From: Caldicellulosiruptor danielii
GTDB lineage: Bacteria > Bacillota > Thermoanaerobacteria > Caldicellulosiruptorales > Caldicellulosiruptoraceae
Assembly: GCF_034343125.1 (NCBI RefSeq)
Contig: NZ_CP139957.1
Span: 1,015,001-1,079,000, forward strand
Direction of reading: 5' to 3'
DNA length: 64,000 nucleotides
Of this stretch, positions 27,343-35,591 are shown in pieces. The first letter of the stretch is position 1, and each line of letters starts with the position of its first letter. Both the position numbers and the translations under genes were made by a program. A model generated the notes under the pieces. It was given only the letters and a program-made list of their open reading frames with translations, searched no databases and was not told the DNA's origin.

Positions 27343-29136
27343 ATGAAAAAAGTCTTGATGGGCAACGAAGCTGTGGCATATTCTCTTTTTATAAATGGTG
27401 TAAATGTTGCTGTTGGGTATCCAGGTACGCCTTCAACAGAGGTTATAGAGACGTTGAAAAACTTTCAAGATGATGACTTTTATGTGGAATGGTCGACAAA
27501 CGAAAAAGTAGCACTTGAGATAGCAGCAGGTGCAAGTCTTTCAGGCGCAAGAACTGTGGCTACAATGAAACAAGTGGGTTTGAACGTTGCGGCAGACCCT
27601 CTTTTGTCCCTTTCAGTTGTAGGAGTAGAAGGAGGACTTTTAGTGTTTGTGGCAGATGACCCTGGGCCGCATTCCTCTCAGACAGAACAGGACACACGAA
27701 ACTTTGCAAGGTTTTGCAACCTGCCAGTTTTTGACCCTTCTTCTCCAAAAGAAGCATTTGAGCTCATAAAACCTGCTTTTGAGATTTCAGAAAAGTATAA
27801 ATTACCTGTACTTTTTCGGATGACAACACGAGTTTGTCATTCCAACCAGTCGATTGAGTTTGAGTTCAAAAGAGAAAAAAGGAAGATAAAAGGGTTCGAG
27901 AAAAAGCCAGACTGGGTTATTTTACCGGCACTTTCGTACAAAAAACATATGGAACTTGAACAAAAACTTCAGGATATGAAAAAAGAGCTTTCTGCTTACA
28001 ACAAAGTTGAAGGCAGGGGAAAAATAGGGATTGTAAGTGGGGGGATTTCATATTTTTATGTCAAAGAAGCCATAAAAGGTTTTGAAGATTTGTTTTCAAT
28101 CTTAAAGATTACAGTTGTACATCCCTTAGATGAAGGATTAGTATTGGAATTTGCAAAGGATAAACAAATGCTGATATTCATCGAAGAGCTTGACCCTGTT
28201 TTGGAAGAAGAAGTTAAACTTATACTCTTTGAAAATGGAAAATTTATTCCTACATATGGAAAGCGAAACGGTTATGTTCAGTTTGCAGGTGAACTTGATG
28301 TTGACAAGGTAAGGGACATTTTTCACAAGATATTTTCTGACAGGCGATTTTTAGCGAAAAATACATTTACGGATGTTCTTCAAACTCCAAAAAGGCAGGC
28401 ACAACTTTGCGCTGGGTGTCCTCATAGAAGTTCTTTTTTGATTGTAAAGTATGCAGCTAAGGGGCAAGATGTAATCTTCACAGGAGATATTGGCTGCTAC
28501 ACACTTGGGTTTGCTAAGCCCATTTCAACAACAGATACCTGCCTTTGTATGGGAGCAAGCATTACAATGGCTCAAGGCATAAAAATTTCAGATTGTTCAA
28601 AAAAGGTCATCGCTTTTATTGGAGATTCAACCTTTTTCCACAGCGGCATTACAGGTCTTGTAAATAGCTACTATAATAGGCACAATATAACCATATGCAT
28701 TTTGGACAATCTGACAACTGGCATGACAGGGTTTCAGCCTCATCCTGGGACTGGTAAGAAGATTTATGGGAAAGAAGGAAGAAAAGTAAGCATTGAAAGT
28801 CTTGTAAAAGGAATAGGTATTGAAAAAATTTTGGTGATTGACCCTTACTTAAGTTTCGCAGAAAATGTAGACAAAGTTAGAAAATTTTTAAATGACGAGG
28901 AACTTGGGGTTATAGTCTTTCGAAGAGAATGTGCCAACCTAAAGTCAAGAGAAAGCTACTTTAAAATTAATCAGAACTGTTCAAAGTGCAAGGTGTGCTT
29001 AGAAGTAACAGGTTGTCCTGCAATAGATGAGGACGAAAATGGTAAACTCTTTATAGATTCAACTTTGTGCAATGGTTGCGGACTTTGTGAGAATTTTTGT
29101 CGGTATTCTGCAATTGAAAAGGTGATGGTAAAATGA
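27343..29136 (+). CDS. iorA: Indolepyruvate ferredoxin oxidoreductase, alpha subunit
   Basis: Thiamine-diphosphate enzyme that oxidatively decarboxylates aryl pyruvates to aryl-acetyl-CoA, reducing ferredoxin. Order: pyrimidine-binding domain (GNEAVAYSLFINGVNVAVGYPGTPS at residue 8 on), middle domain, TPP-binding core (AGCPHRSS near 357, FTGDIGCYTLG near 384, GDSTFFHSG near 427) and a C-terminal pair of [4Fe-4S] motifs (CSKCKVCLEVTGCP and CNGCGLCENFC). ATG 27343 gives 597 residues; GTG 27328 overlaps the ribosome binding site. iorB overlaps its stop by 4 bases. Confidence 0.93.
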   Translation: MKKVLMGNEAVAYSLFINGVNVAVGYPGTPSTEVIETLKNFQDDDFYVEWSTNEKVALEIAAGASLSGARTVATMKQVGLNVAADPLLSLSVVGVEGGLLVFVADDPGPHSSQTEQDTRNFARFCNLPVFDPSSPKEAFELIKPAFEISEKYKLPVLFRMTTRVCHSNQSIEFEFKREKRKIKGFEKKPDWVILPALSYKKHMELEQKLQDMKKELSAYNKVEGRGKIGIVSGGISYFYVKEAIKGFEDLFSILKITVVHPLDEGLVLEFAKDKQMLIFIEELDPVLEEEVKLILFENGKFIPTYGKRNGYVQFAGELDVDKVRDIFHKIFSDRRFLAKNTFTDVLQTPKRQAQLCAGCPHRSSFLIVKYAAKGQDVIFTGDIGCYTLGFAKPISTTDTCLCMGASITMAQGIKISDCSKKVIAFIGDSTFFHSGITGLVNSYYNRHNITICILDNLTTGMTGFQPHPGTGKKIYGKEGRKVSIESLVKGIGIEKILVIDPYLSFAENVDKVRKFLNDEELGVIVFRRECANLKSRESYFKINQNCSKCKVCLEVTGCPAIDEDENGKLFIDSTLCNGCGLCENFCRYSAIEKVMVK

Positions 29137-29693
29137 ATGATATTATAATAGCTGGAATAGGTGGGCAGGGGAATATTCTGCTCTCAAGGGTGGTCTGTCA
29201 ACTTTTCATGAACAGGGGCTTTGATGTAAAATCAGCTGAGAACATTGGAATGAGCCAAAGAGGTGGCTCTGTTGTAAGTTATGTCAGGGTAGGAGATGAT
29301 GTAGGTCCTATTGTACCAGATGGCAGAGCTGACATTTTAATAGGACTTGAGATAAGTGAAGCTGCAAGAAGTATTAACAAAGTTAATAAAAATTCTTTGA
29401 TTGTTTTAAATGATAGATTTGTACGGCCAAAAAATTCAGATTTAAAAAAGCAACGAATACTCAAATTTTTTGAGGAAAACTTTCCCAAATTGTATATTGT
29501 AAATGCCCATACCATCGCTTTTGAATTAAATATTCCGAAGGCAGAAAATATTACAATGCTTACTTTGATATGCAAAAAAGGAATTTTACCTTTTTCGAAA
29601 GAAGAGATTTTGAAAGCTTTGAAGCAGGTCTTGAGTCCAAGAATGTACGAAATGAATAAAATTTTAGTTGAAAAGATTTATGAAAGATATTAA
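29133..29693 (+). CDS. iorB: Indolepyruvate ferredoxin oxidoreductase, beta subunit
   Basis: Gamma-type domain subunit (186 residues) that completes the IorA catalytic site. The opening IIIAGIGGQGNILLSRVVCQLF is the family signature, followed by AENIGMSQRGGSVVSYVRVG near residue 37. It is translationally coupled to iorA (ATGA overlap). With the ligase that follows it forms a cassette for energy-conserving use of aromatic amino acids. Confidence 0.94.
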   Translation: MNDIIIAGIGGQGNILLSRVVCQLFMNRGFDVKSAENIGMSQRGGSVVSYVRVGDDVGPIVPDGRADILIGLEISEAARSINKVNKNSLIVLNDRFVRPKNSDLKKQRILKFFEENFPKLYIVNAHTIAFELNIPKAENITMLTLICKKGILPFSKEEILKALKQVLSPRMYEMNKILVEKIYERY

Positions 29694-29746
29694 AATCTTA
29701 TATATTAGTAACTTTAAGAAGAGAAAAGAAGAGAGGAGAAGAGGTT

Positions 29747-30994
29747 ATGGAAGGTGTTGAGATGAGAGAAAATGTAAAAGAACTATTCTTAAGCCAGCTT
29801 GAAAATGTTTTTAAAAACAGCTCGTTTTATCAAAAAAAATTCAAGGAAGCAGGGGTAAAGCTTGACGATATACAGGATCTTGATGATATCAAAAAACTTC
29901 CATTTACAACAAAAGAAGAGTTGAGAGATGCCTATCCCTTAGGGCTTATGTCTGTAGATGAGAAAAAGGTTGTGAGAATTCACTCTTCTTCAGGCACAAC
30001 CGGAATGCCCGTAATCATTCCTTACACTCAAAAAGATATTGATGACTGGAAAGAAATGATGAGAAGATGTTATCAATTGGCAGGTGTTACAGAGCTGGAC
30101 AGAGTACAGATAACTCCTGGATATGGGTTGTGGACAGCAGGTATTGGGTTTCAGCTTGGTGCTGAATTTCTGGGTGCAATGACAATTCCTATGGGGCCAG
30201 GAAATACTGAAAAACAGCTTCAGATGATGGTGGATTTAAAATCAACAGTCATTGTTGCAACTTCATCTTATGGGCTTTTACTGGCTGAGGAGGTAATCAA
30301 AAGAGGGTTAAAAGACAAAATACATTTAAGAGTAGGGATATTTGGTTCCGAAAGATGGGGGGAAAAACAACGAAAAATTATTGAGGAGTATCTGGGTATA
30401 GAAAGTTTTGATATTTATGGGCTTACAGAGATTTATGGACCGGGCATTGCGATAGATTGTAAGAAACATAAAGGTCTTCATTATTTTGACGATTTTCTAT
30501 ATTTTGAAATAATTGACCCACAAACAGGTGAAAATGTTCCAGATGGAGAGTTTGGCGAACTTGTCATTACCACCTTGAAAAAAGAAGGGGCTCCTCTTAT
30601 AAGATACAGAACAAGGGACATCACACGAAAAATCCCGGGTGAGTGCAGCTGTGGTTACAAGTATCCACGTATTGACAGGATTGTTGGCAGAACCGATGAT
30701 ATGGTAAAGGTCAAAGGTGTTAACGTCTTTCCTGCTCAGATAGACACATTTTTGAAGGATATAGAGGGTGTTGGAAGTGAATATCAAGTGATTATAGAGA
30801 GGATTAATTACAGGGATAAACTTACATTAAAGGTTGAGGTTAAAGATGAATATTTTACTCCTGAGATGAAAGAATTAATCTGTCATGAGTTTAAAAATAA
30901 AATAGGAGTATCGCCTGAGGTCATTTTGTGTAGGATAGGTGAACTTCCTCGAAGCGAAAAGAAGACAAAACGCATATTTGATATGAGAGGCTGA
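29747..30994 (+). CDS. paaK: Phenylacetate-CoA ligase family protein
   Basis: Adenylate-forming enzyme of 415 residues. AMP-binding loop SSSGTTGMPVIIPYT is near residue 83, GLTEIYGPGIA near 225, and the C-terminal mobile domain contains VGRTDDMVKVKGVNVFPAQI near 325. Placed 53 bases behind iorAB, it would run with aryl-acetyl-CoA made by IorAB, conserving the thioester as ATP or activating aryl acetates. ATG 29747 follows a purine-rich GAGGAGAAGAGG. True substrate (phenyl-, indole- or hydroxyphenylacetate) cannot be read from sequence. Confidence 0.9.
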   Translation: MEGVEMRENVKELFLSQLENVFKNSSFYQKKFKEAGVKLDDIQDLDDIKKLPFTTKEELRDAYPLGLMSVDEKKVVRIHSSSGTTGMPVIIPYTQKDIDDWKEMMRRCYQLAGVTELDRVQITPGYGLWTAGIGFQLGAEFLGAMTIPMGPGNTEKQLQMMVDLKSTVIVATSSYGLLLAEEVIKRGLKDKIHLRVGIFGSERWGEKQRKIIEEYLGIESFDIYGLTEIYGPGIAIDCKKHKGLHYFDDFLYFEIIDPQTGENVPDGEFGELVITTLKKEGAPLIRYRTRDITRKIPGECSCGYKYPRIDRIVGRTDDMVKVKGVNVFPAQIDTFLKDIEGVGSEYQVIIERINYRDKLTLKVEVKDEYFTPEMKELICHEFKNKIGVSPEVILCRIGELPRSEKKTKRIFDMRG

Positions 30995-31000
30995 AATAAA

Positions 31001-31987
31001 ATGATAAAGAAGATTAAGACAGGTAGGGGGAAGCAGTTGCTTTCCTCTATTTTGCTTGTTGGAGTTGTTTATTTGTTGTCTCCGATCACAGTTTCTTACG
31101 ATAAACTCAGTGCAAATAGATTACTTTTATGGCTTTTTGCTCTGCAGATATTTGTTTATTTTGGAGTGGTAATTACCGTTTCATTTGTGCTGAAAGTTCT
31201 CAAAGTAAAATATTCTCAAAAGGTCTGTTTTTTTATATTTTCGCTCTGTTTAAACGATATGCTTGTTTTGACTATGCTGCTTACAACTTTGCATATTATG
31301 TTCATGCTGTCGGTAGTAAATACTATAGGAGTTTCATACAAGTGGATAATAAAAGGGATAAACTTTTCTATTGTGCTTTCTGTCGTAGACATAGTCATAG
31401 TCATTGTCTATTTTTTGAAGTTATATAAAAACAGCTATCCCATCAATTTTCTCAATGCACTATTAAAAGGTTTGAAAAGAGATTTACAGGAGAATAATAA
31501 AGAAAAAGTTGATGAAAAATTTATAATTTTGAAGGAGATTCTTAAGAGTTACCCTTTTCAATTTAACTATAATCTTTTAGAACCTATATTCGCAAATGAT
31601 GAAGCCCTTAGAATTTTATCACAAGTAAAAAATAAAGATAACAATTTAGCAGGGATTTTTGAACTTATTGTTTCTCTATTTTTTCACCTTTTAAATTCTC
31701 ATGAGTTAAAAAGTGCCTACAAGATATTTGGAATAATCTTGGAGTATAGTAATAACATACACTTAAAAAGAATGATGAGGTTTTTAATCTATGAAGGAGT
31801 AGAAAAGAGAAAAATCTTCTATTTGATAAAGTGGATTGAAAGAGGTAAAAGCGAGGATTATTTTGCTTTAAAACCCCAACTTTTTAATAAATATCTGATT
31901 ACAATTGGATTTTGTAGACCCAGCAAGAAATGGGCCAGAAAAGCAGTGTACAGAAAACACAATAGAATAAATAAAATTACAGAATAA
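31001..31987 (+). CDS. Hypothetical membrane protein with helical cytoplasmic domain
   Basis: I do not recognise this 328-residue protein. Four hydrophobic segments lie at about residues 14-30, 42-66, 76-105 and 119-140; the remaining 190 residues are soluble, helical and rich in Lys, Leu, Ile and Phe, ending in a very basic tail. No Cys/His metal motif, nucleotide-binding loop or enzyme signature is visible. It starts 6 bases after the paaK stop codon, so it belongs to the iorAB-paaK transcript, and ends just before a terminator-like hairpin. A role linked to aromatic acid metabolism is only suggested by position. Confidence 0.7.
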   Translation: MIKKIKTGRGKQLLSSILLVGVVYLLSPITVSYDKLSANRLLLWLFALQIFVYFGVVITVSFVLKVLKVKYSQKVCFFIFSLCLNDMLVLTMLLTTLHIMFMLSVVNTIGVSYKWIIKGINFSIVLSVVDIVIVIVYFLKLYKNSYPINFLNALLKGLKRDLQENNKEKVDEKFIILKEILKSYPFQFNYNLLEPIFANDEALRILSQVKNKDNNLAGIFELIVSLFFHLLNSHELKSAYKIFGIILEYSNNIHLKRMMRFLIYEGVEKRKIFYLIKWIERGKSEDYFALKPQLFNKYLITIGFCRPSKKWARKAVYRKHNRINKITE

Positions 31988-31988
31988 A

Positions 31989-32044
31989 ACCCCTTTTCTT
32001 TGGAAAAGATAGCAAATAGAAATTCCAAGGAAAGGGGTATTTTT
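31989..32044 (+). promoter_or_regulatory. Hairpin that terminates or masks the ribosome binding site of the next gene
   Basis: ACCCCTTT (31989-31996) pairs with AAAGGGGT (32031-32038), extended by an imperfect CTTTGG/CCAAGG helix. The right arm contains the purine-rich AAGGAAAGGGG that is the only ribosome binding site for ATG 32045, and the ATTTTT that follows the stem runs straight into that ATG. It can act as a terminator or as a translational lock. Confidence 0.6.
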
Positions 32045-32731
32045 ATGGTTATAACCATTTTTATTAGAACGTTGATTTTGTATGTATTGGTTGTGTTGGT
32101 TATGAGACTTATGGGAAAAAGACAGATGGGAGAACTTCAGCCATTTGAACTTGTTATTACAATAATGATTTCTGAACTTGCAGCTGTTCCAATGCAAAAC
32201 ACAGGTGTTCCTCTTATAAATGGTATCATTCCTATTCTGACCCTTTTGTTTTTACAGACATTAATCACATTTGGAAGCTTGAAATCTGACTTTGTAAAAA
32301 GACTTGTGTGTGGAAGCCCTACCATTTTGATAGCAAAAGGAAAAATTTTAGAAGATGCACTAAGGAAAACACAGTATAGCTTGAATGACCTTATGGAACA
32401 GCTGAGAATAAAAGGTTTTTTCAATATTCATGATATAGAATACGCTATACTGGAGACTGATGGAGATATCTCTGTAATTCCTAAGTCTCAAAAAAGATAT
32501 GTTACTCCTGCTGATTTAGGAGTAGCAACAAAGTATGAGGGAATTCCTATAAGTGTAATTGTCGACGGCAAGATAAAAGAGGAATCTTTGAAATATGCCA
32601 ATTTGACATTAGAACAAGTACTGACGGAGATTAAAAAAAGAGGAGTAAATACTGTTGAGGATGTTTTCTTTGCCTGCATTGATCCTGAAGGTAACTGGTT
32701 TGTTCAAAAAAAGGAGGGAAAAGACAAGTGA
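32045..32731 (+). CDS. YetF family (DUF421) membrane protein
   Basis: A 228-residue protein: three N-terminal membrane helices (about residues 3-20, 35-50 and 58-76) with the family RLMGKRQMGELQPFELVITIMISELAA between, then a DUF421 soluble domain (GKILEDALRKTQYSLNDLMEQLR) and a YetF-type repeat at the C-terminus (VIVDGKIKEESLKYANLTLE). YetF-family proteins in Bacillus are spore- or membrane-associated with roles in germination stability, but function is not certain. ATG 32045 sits directly after the hairpin; a longer frame to 32000 runs through the hairpin and is not likely. The next gene overlaps by 4 bases. Confidence 0.88.
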   Translation: MVITIFIRTLILYVLVVLVMRLMGKRQMGELQPFELVITIMISELAAVPMQNTGVPLINGIIPILTLLFLQTLITFGSLKSDFVKRLVCGSPTILIAKGKILEDALRKTQYSLNDLMEQLRIKGFFNIHDIEYAILETDGDISVIPKSQKRYVTPADLGVATKYEGIPISVIVDGKIKEESLKYANLTLEQVLTEIKKRGVNTVEDVFFACIDPEGNWFVQKKEGKDK

Positions 32732-33108
32732 AGGTATGGGCTACAGTTGCAGGTTTTCTTATTTTAATAATTGTTCTTATGCTAATATCAAGGCATATAA
32801 TATTAAGTGCTGCTGAGAGGATTGAAAGTGACCTGTCTGGATTGTATGAAAATGTTATTAAAAACGACTACAAGCTTGCAAATTCAAATTACCTTAATAT
32901 AGTAAAAAAGTGGGGTGAACACAAAAAAGGCTGGGCGATGCTAATCGAGCACCAAGAAATAGATAAGATAGACGAAGAGCTTACAAAAATAAAAGAGTAC
33001 CTTTTGGAACAAAATAGGAGCCTTTTACTAAGTGAGATAGGCCTTCTCAAGTTCTATATTCGTCATGTCAGGGAGATGATTTTACTCAAGATTGAAAATA
33101 TTTTTTAA
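32728..33108 (+). CDS. DUF4363 family protein
   Basis: A 126-residue protein with a single N-terminal membrane helix (residues 5-24) and an all-helical extracytoplasmic part: IESDLSGLYENVIKNDYKLANSNYLNIVKKWGEHKKGW. The WxxHxxxW-like pattern is typical of DUF4363. DUF4363 genes very often follow DUF421 genes, and here the GTG start overlaps the YetF-family stop by 4 bases, so the pair is probably one functional unit. Molecular role is unknown. Confidence 0.82.
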   Translation: MKVWATVAGFLILIIVLMLISRHIILSAAERIESDLSGLYENVIKNDYKLANSNYLNIVKKWGEHKKGWAMLIEHQEIDKIDEELTKIKEYLLEQNRSLLLSEIGLLKFYIRHVREMILLKIENIF

Positions 33109-33137
33109 AAATTTTTTAATACAAATGTGCGTTTGAG

Positions 33138-33148
33138 TGGTATATAAT
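33138..33148 (+). promoter_or_regulatory. Possible extended -10 promoter before the 33185 gene
   Basis: TGGTATATAAT (33138-33148) resembles an extended -10 element; no good -35 is seen. GGAGGGG lies downstream at 33172-33178, well placed for ATG 33185. Confidence 0.35.
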
Positions 33149-33184
33149 ATATAAGAAATGTTTTTTTGAATGGAGGGGAGAGCC

Positions 33185-33829
33185 ATGAAAAGGTACGCTA
33201 TAGTTATGGGCTACTCCTTTGAGGAATATGACATTGAAAATGGCAACGCAGGTTTTGCTTACTTTTTCGTGGAAGATTTAAAAGAGCTTGAAAAAGACAA
33301 ATTTACTAATATTCCTTATAAAGATTATAATGAATTTGCAATAAAATTTAAAGAGGCAGCTTTGGCAGAAAAGTTGGATGCTTATTTGATAGATAATATA
33401 ATTGAGGCATGCGTCGATATTTCCCGGATAATATATCCGTCTGATAGATTCTTCTCTGTCATTACCTATAATGTTTCAGAAGGATTTAAAGAACTGATGT
33501 ACGAAGCTAAAGCTAACGAGTTTAAGATTATATATGACCGAAAATCAAATTCTGTTGAAATAAGAGGAGAAGGGGTTCTGCGCGACCCAGTTATTATAAA
33601 AGAATACGATATTGTTGATGCTGTTGATGAGTTTTTGTTTGAATATAGAAAAGAGAATGTGAAACAGTTTATGCTCAGCCTCAAGAAAATGTATAAAGAC
33701 AAATATGGTGAAGACCTGAGAATGAACGTTGTGGGTAACAAACTTTTGATTTCAATTGGCAAAGACACTTTTGAATTTGATGATAGCAGGCTAGATGTTG
33801 TCTATAACTTTATTATGAGTAGAAAATGA
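33185..33829 (+). CDS. Hypothetical protein (unrecognised)
   Basis: A 214-residue soluble protein I cannot place. It begins MKRYAIVMGYSFEEYDIENG, is rich in aromatic and acidic residues, and has no membrane segment, Cys pair or nucleotide-binding loop. The C-terminal part (MLSLKKMYKDKYGEDLRMNVVGNKLLISIGKDTFEFDD) looks like a small alpha/beta domain. The ribosome binding site GGAGGGG favours ATG 33185 over 33170. The CoA-binding gene overlaps its stop codon by 4 bases, so the two are coupled. Confidence 0.75.
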   Translation: MKRYAIVMGYSFEEYDIENGNAGFAYFFVEDLKELEKDKFTNIPYKDYNEFAIKFKEAALAEKLDAYLIDNIIEACVDISRIIYPSDRFFSVITYNVSEGFKELMYEAKANEFKIIYDRKSNSVEIRGEGVLRDPVIIKEYDIVDAVDEFLFEYRKENVKQFMLSLKKMYKDKYGEDLRMNVVGNKLLISIGKDTFEFDDSRLDVVYNFIMSRK

Positions 33830-34236
33830 GGTGGAAAGATTTGGACTCAAGAGCTATTGCATCTGCATTGAGTTTTAAAAACTGGGCTGTGGTTGGTGCA
33901 ACACCAAACAAGCAAAAATATGGATACATGGTCTTCAAAAAACTTAAAGAGAAAGGTTACAATGTGTTTGCTATAAATCCTTTGTACGATAAGATTGAGG
34001 ATGAGAAGGTATATAAGACATTGTTGGATTTGAATCAGAAAATAGATTGCGTGAGTATGGTTGTTGCACCAGAAAGAGGAAAACCATATATTGAACAAGC
34101 AGCAAAAATAGGAGTAAAGTATGTTTGGTTTCAGCCAGGAGCAGAAAGTGATGAGTTAGTTAGGCTATGTGAAAATAATAGTATAGTTCCAATTTACAAT
34201 GCATGTGTTTTGGTTGTGTTAAACCACAGAAAATAA
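33826..34236 (+). CDS. CoA-binding (YccU-type) protein
   Basis: A 136-residue Rossmann-fold CoA_binding_2 protein: NWAVVGATPNKQKYGYMVFKKLKEKGYNVFAINPLYD at residues 19-55 and VKYVWFQPGAES near 107, followed by a metal/ligand region NACVLVV. Members bind CoA or nucleotides; a specific role is unknown. It is coupled to the preceding unknown gene and followed by a strong terminator. Confidence 0.88.
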   Translation: MRWKDLDSRAIASALSFKNWAVVGATPNKQKYGYMVFKKLKEKGYNVFAINPLYDKIEDEKVYKTLLDLNQKIDCVSMVVAPERGKPYIEQAAKIGVKYVWFQPGAESDELVRLCENNSIVPIYNACVLVVLNHRK

Positions 34237-34250
34237 CCTTTCAAAGATTT

Positions 34251-34298
34251 ACCGCCATCCGTGTATATAAATTTAGCGAGATGGCGGTTTTTGTTTTT
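34251..34298 (+). terminator. Terminator after the CoA-binding gene
   Basis: ACCGCCATC (34251-34259) pairs with GATGGCGGT (34280-34288), followed by TTTTGTTTTT. From here to the tRNA (34299-34490) I see no gene or other clear element. Confidence 0.9.
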
Positions 34299-34490
34299 AA
34301 AGGATTTTGAGTAGGTGAGAATTAAGACAAACATTTTACAATGTGATAAAGTATTTTAATATATGTAATTCAGTTATGGGAAGGAGAACTGATAAATGAT
34401 TTAAATCATATGAAAAAATCTAAGGAAAAAAGATATCTGTAGAAAATGCACTTGTTATATTTTACCTATCCCCAAACCCCTTGATTTTAT

Positions 34491-34565
34491 TGGAGCTCCA
34501 TGGGGGATTCGAACCCCCGACCAGTCGATTACGAATCGACTGCTCTGCCACTGAGCTAATGGAGC
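34491..34565 (-). tRNA. tRNA-Thr, anticodon CGT
   Basis: Read on the minus strand it folds as a standard cloverleaf: acceptor GCTCCAT pairing with ATGGAGC, D-arm around AGCTCAGTGGCAGAGC, anticodon stem GTCGA/TCGAC with loop containing CGT, and T-arm GGGGGTTCGAATCCCCC. The 3' TCCA is encoded. The anticodon reads ACG. It stands alone between convergent or unrelated genes. Confidence 0.96.
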
Positions 34566-34581
34566 ATGTATGACATATACA

Positions 34582-34611
34582 ATTATAATATTCTTCTTGA
34601 CAACAAATCAA
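34582..34611 (-). promoter_or_regulatory. Promoter of tRNA-Thr
   Basis: On the minus strand TTGATT (34611-34606), 18 bases, TATAAT (34587-34582). It places the start about ten bases before the tRNA 5' end. Confidence 0.65.
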
Positions 34612-34677
34612 GAGTTATTAATACTTTATTTTGTAGCTTGGCTAAAGAATTTAACTTCAAAAGGAGTGAGCTTTAAA

Positions 34678-35568
34678 TTGAAGAGTCTTGTTGATTGCAT
34701 CCACTGCTATCTAAAACAGGCAGTTTCATGTATGGAGATGATAAAGGTTCCCGACGAAAAAAAGATAGAAGTACTCTATAATCTCATAGACTTCATAAAA
34801 ACTTTAAAGCCTTCTGCCTCACCAGCGTATAACTCTTCACTTGTATTGCTAAAGACATATGAGTTTATAAATAATCCAGACCCATATTATGAAGCGAAAA
34901 AATCCTCGAACAAATTGGCACTTGAACTGTATCCAAGAGTAAAAGAAAAAGTCGAAACAGCTGATGATCCTCTTTATGAAGCTTTAAAAGTTTCTGTTGC
35001 GGGTAATGTTATTGATTTGGGGATTCAGAGAGATTTTGATATTGATAAAGAGCTTGATCATGCGTTTAATTTTGGATTTTGGATTGATGACTATCCTCTA
35101 TTAAAAGAAAAAATTGAAAAGGCGAAAGATGTAGTAATTGTAGGAGACAACGCAGGTGAGATTGTTTTTGATAAGATACTGGTAGAAATCTTAAATGGAA
35201 TGGGAAAAAATGTTTATTACATTATAAAGTCTGGACCTATTCTCAACGATGCAACAAAAGAAGATGCAGAGGAAGTTTTTATGAATAAAATAGCAAATGT
35301 TGTTGAGAGCGGAGCAGCGCTTTTGGGTGTTCCAAAAGACTTTGTTTCTAAGCAAGTCAAAAATCTTATATATACTGCTGATGTAATTATTTCAAAAGGG
35401 CAGGCAAACTTTGAGACTGTGGATGACTTTGAAGATGTTCAAGCCAATGTTTTTTATCTTTTGAAGATTAAATGTGAATACTTAGCCAAGAAACTAATGT
35501 TCAAGCAGGGCAGCTTGGTACTCATAAATGGAGAAAGGTTAAAAGAGAGAAAGCGAAATATCTTCTAA
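34678..35568 (+). CDS. DUF89/ARMT1-like metal-dependent phosphatase family protein
   Basis: A 296-residue protein of the DUF89 family: the N-terminal helical domain opens MKSLVDCIHCYLKQAV with the conserved CxxC, and the core has VVIVGDNAGEIVFDKILVE near residue 160 (GDNxGE metal site), KSGPILNDATKEDA near 190 and VIISKGQANFETVDD near 235, all diagnostic. Characterised relatives are divalent-metal-dependent phosphatases acting on damaged metabolites such as sugar phosphates. TTG 34678 is chosen for the family start with AAGGAG upstream (34661-34666); the long frame back to 34570 runs into the tRNA promoter. It faces the HDAC-like gene. Confidence 0.9.
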   Translation: MKSLVDCIHCYLKQAVSCMEMIKVPDEKKIEVLYNLIDFIKTLKPSASPAYNSSLVLLKTYEFINNPDPYYEAKKSSNKLALELYPRVKEKVETADDPLYEALKVSVAGNVIDLGIQRDFDIDKELDHAFNFGFWIDDYPLLKEKIEKAKDVVIVGDNAGEIVFDKILVEILNGMGKNVYYIIKSGPILNDATKEDAEEVFMNKIANVVESGAALLGVPKDFVSKQVKNLIYTADVIISKGQANFETVDDFEDVQANVFYLLKIKCEYLAKKLMFKQGSLVLINGERLKERKRNIF

Positions 35569-35591
35569 AATAATACAAAAACAAAACAATT

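Noticed and set aside
34378..34410. GGAAGGAG followed by ATG near 34397 as a small gene.
   Set aside because: The frame is ATG-ATT-TAA, two codons; no plausible product.
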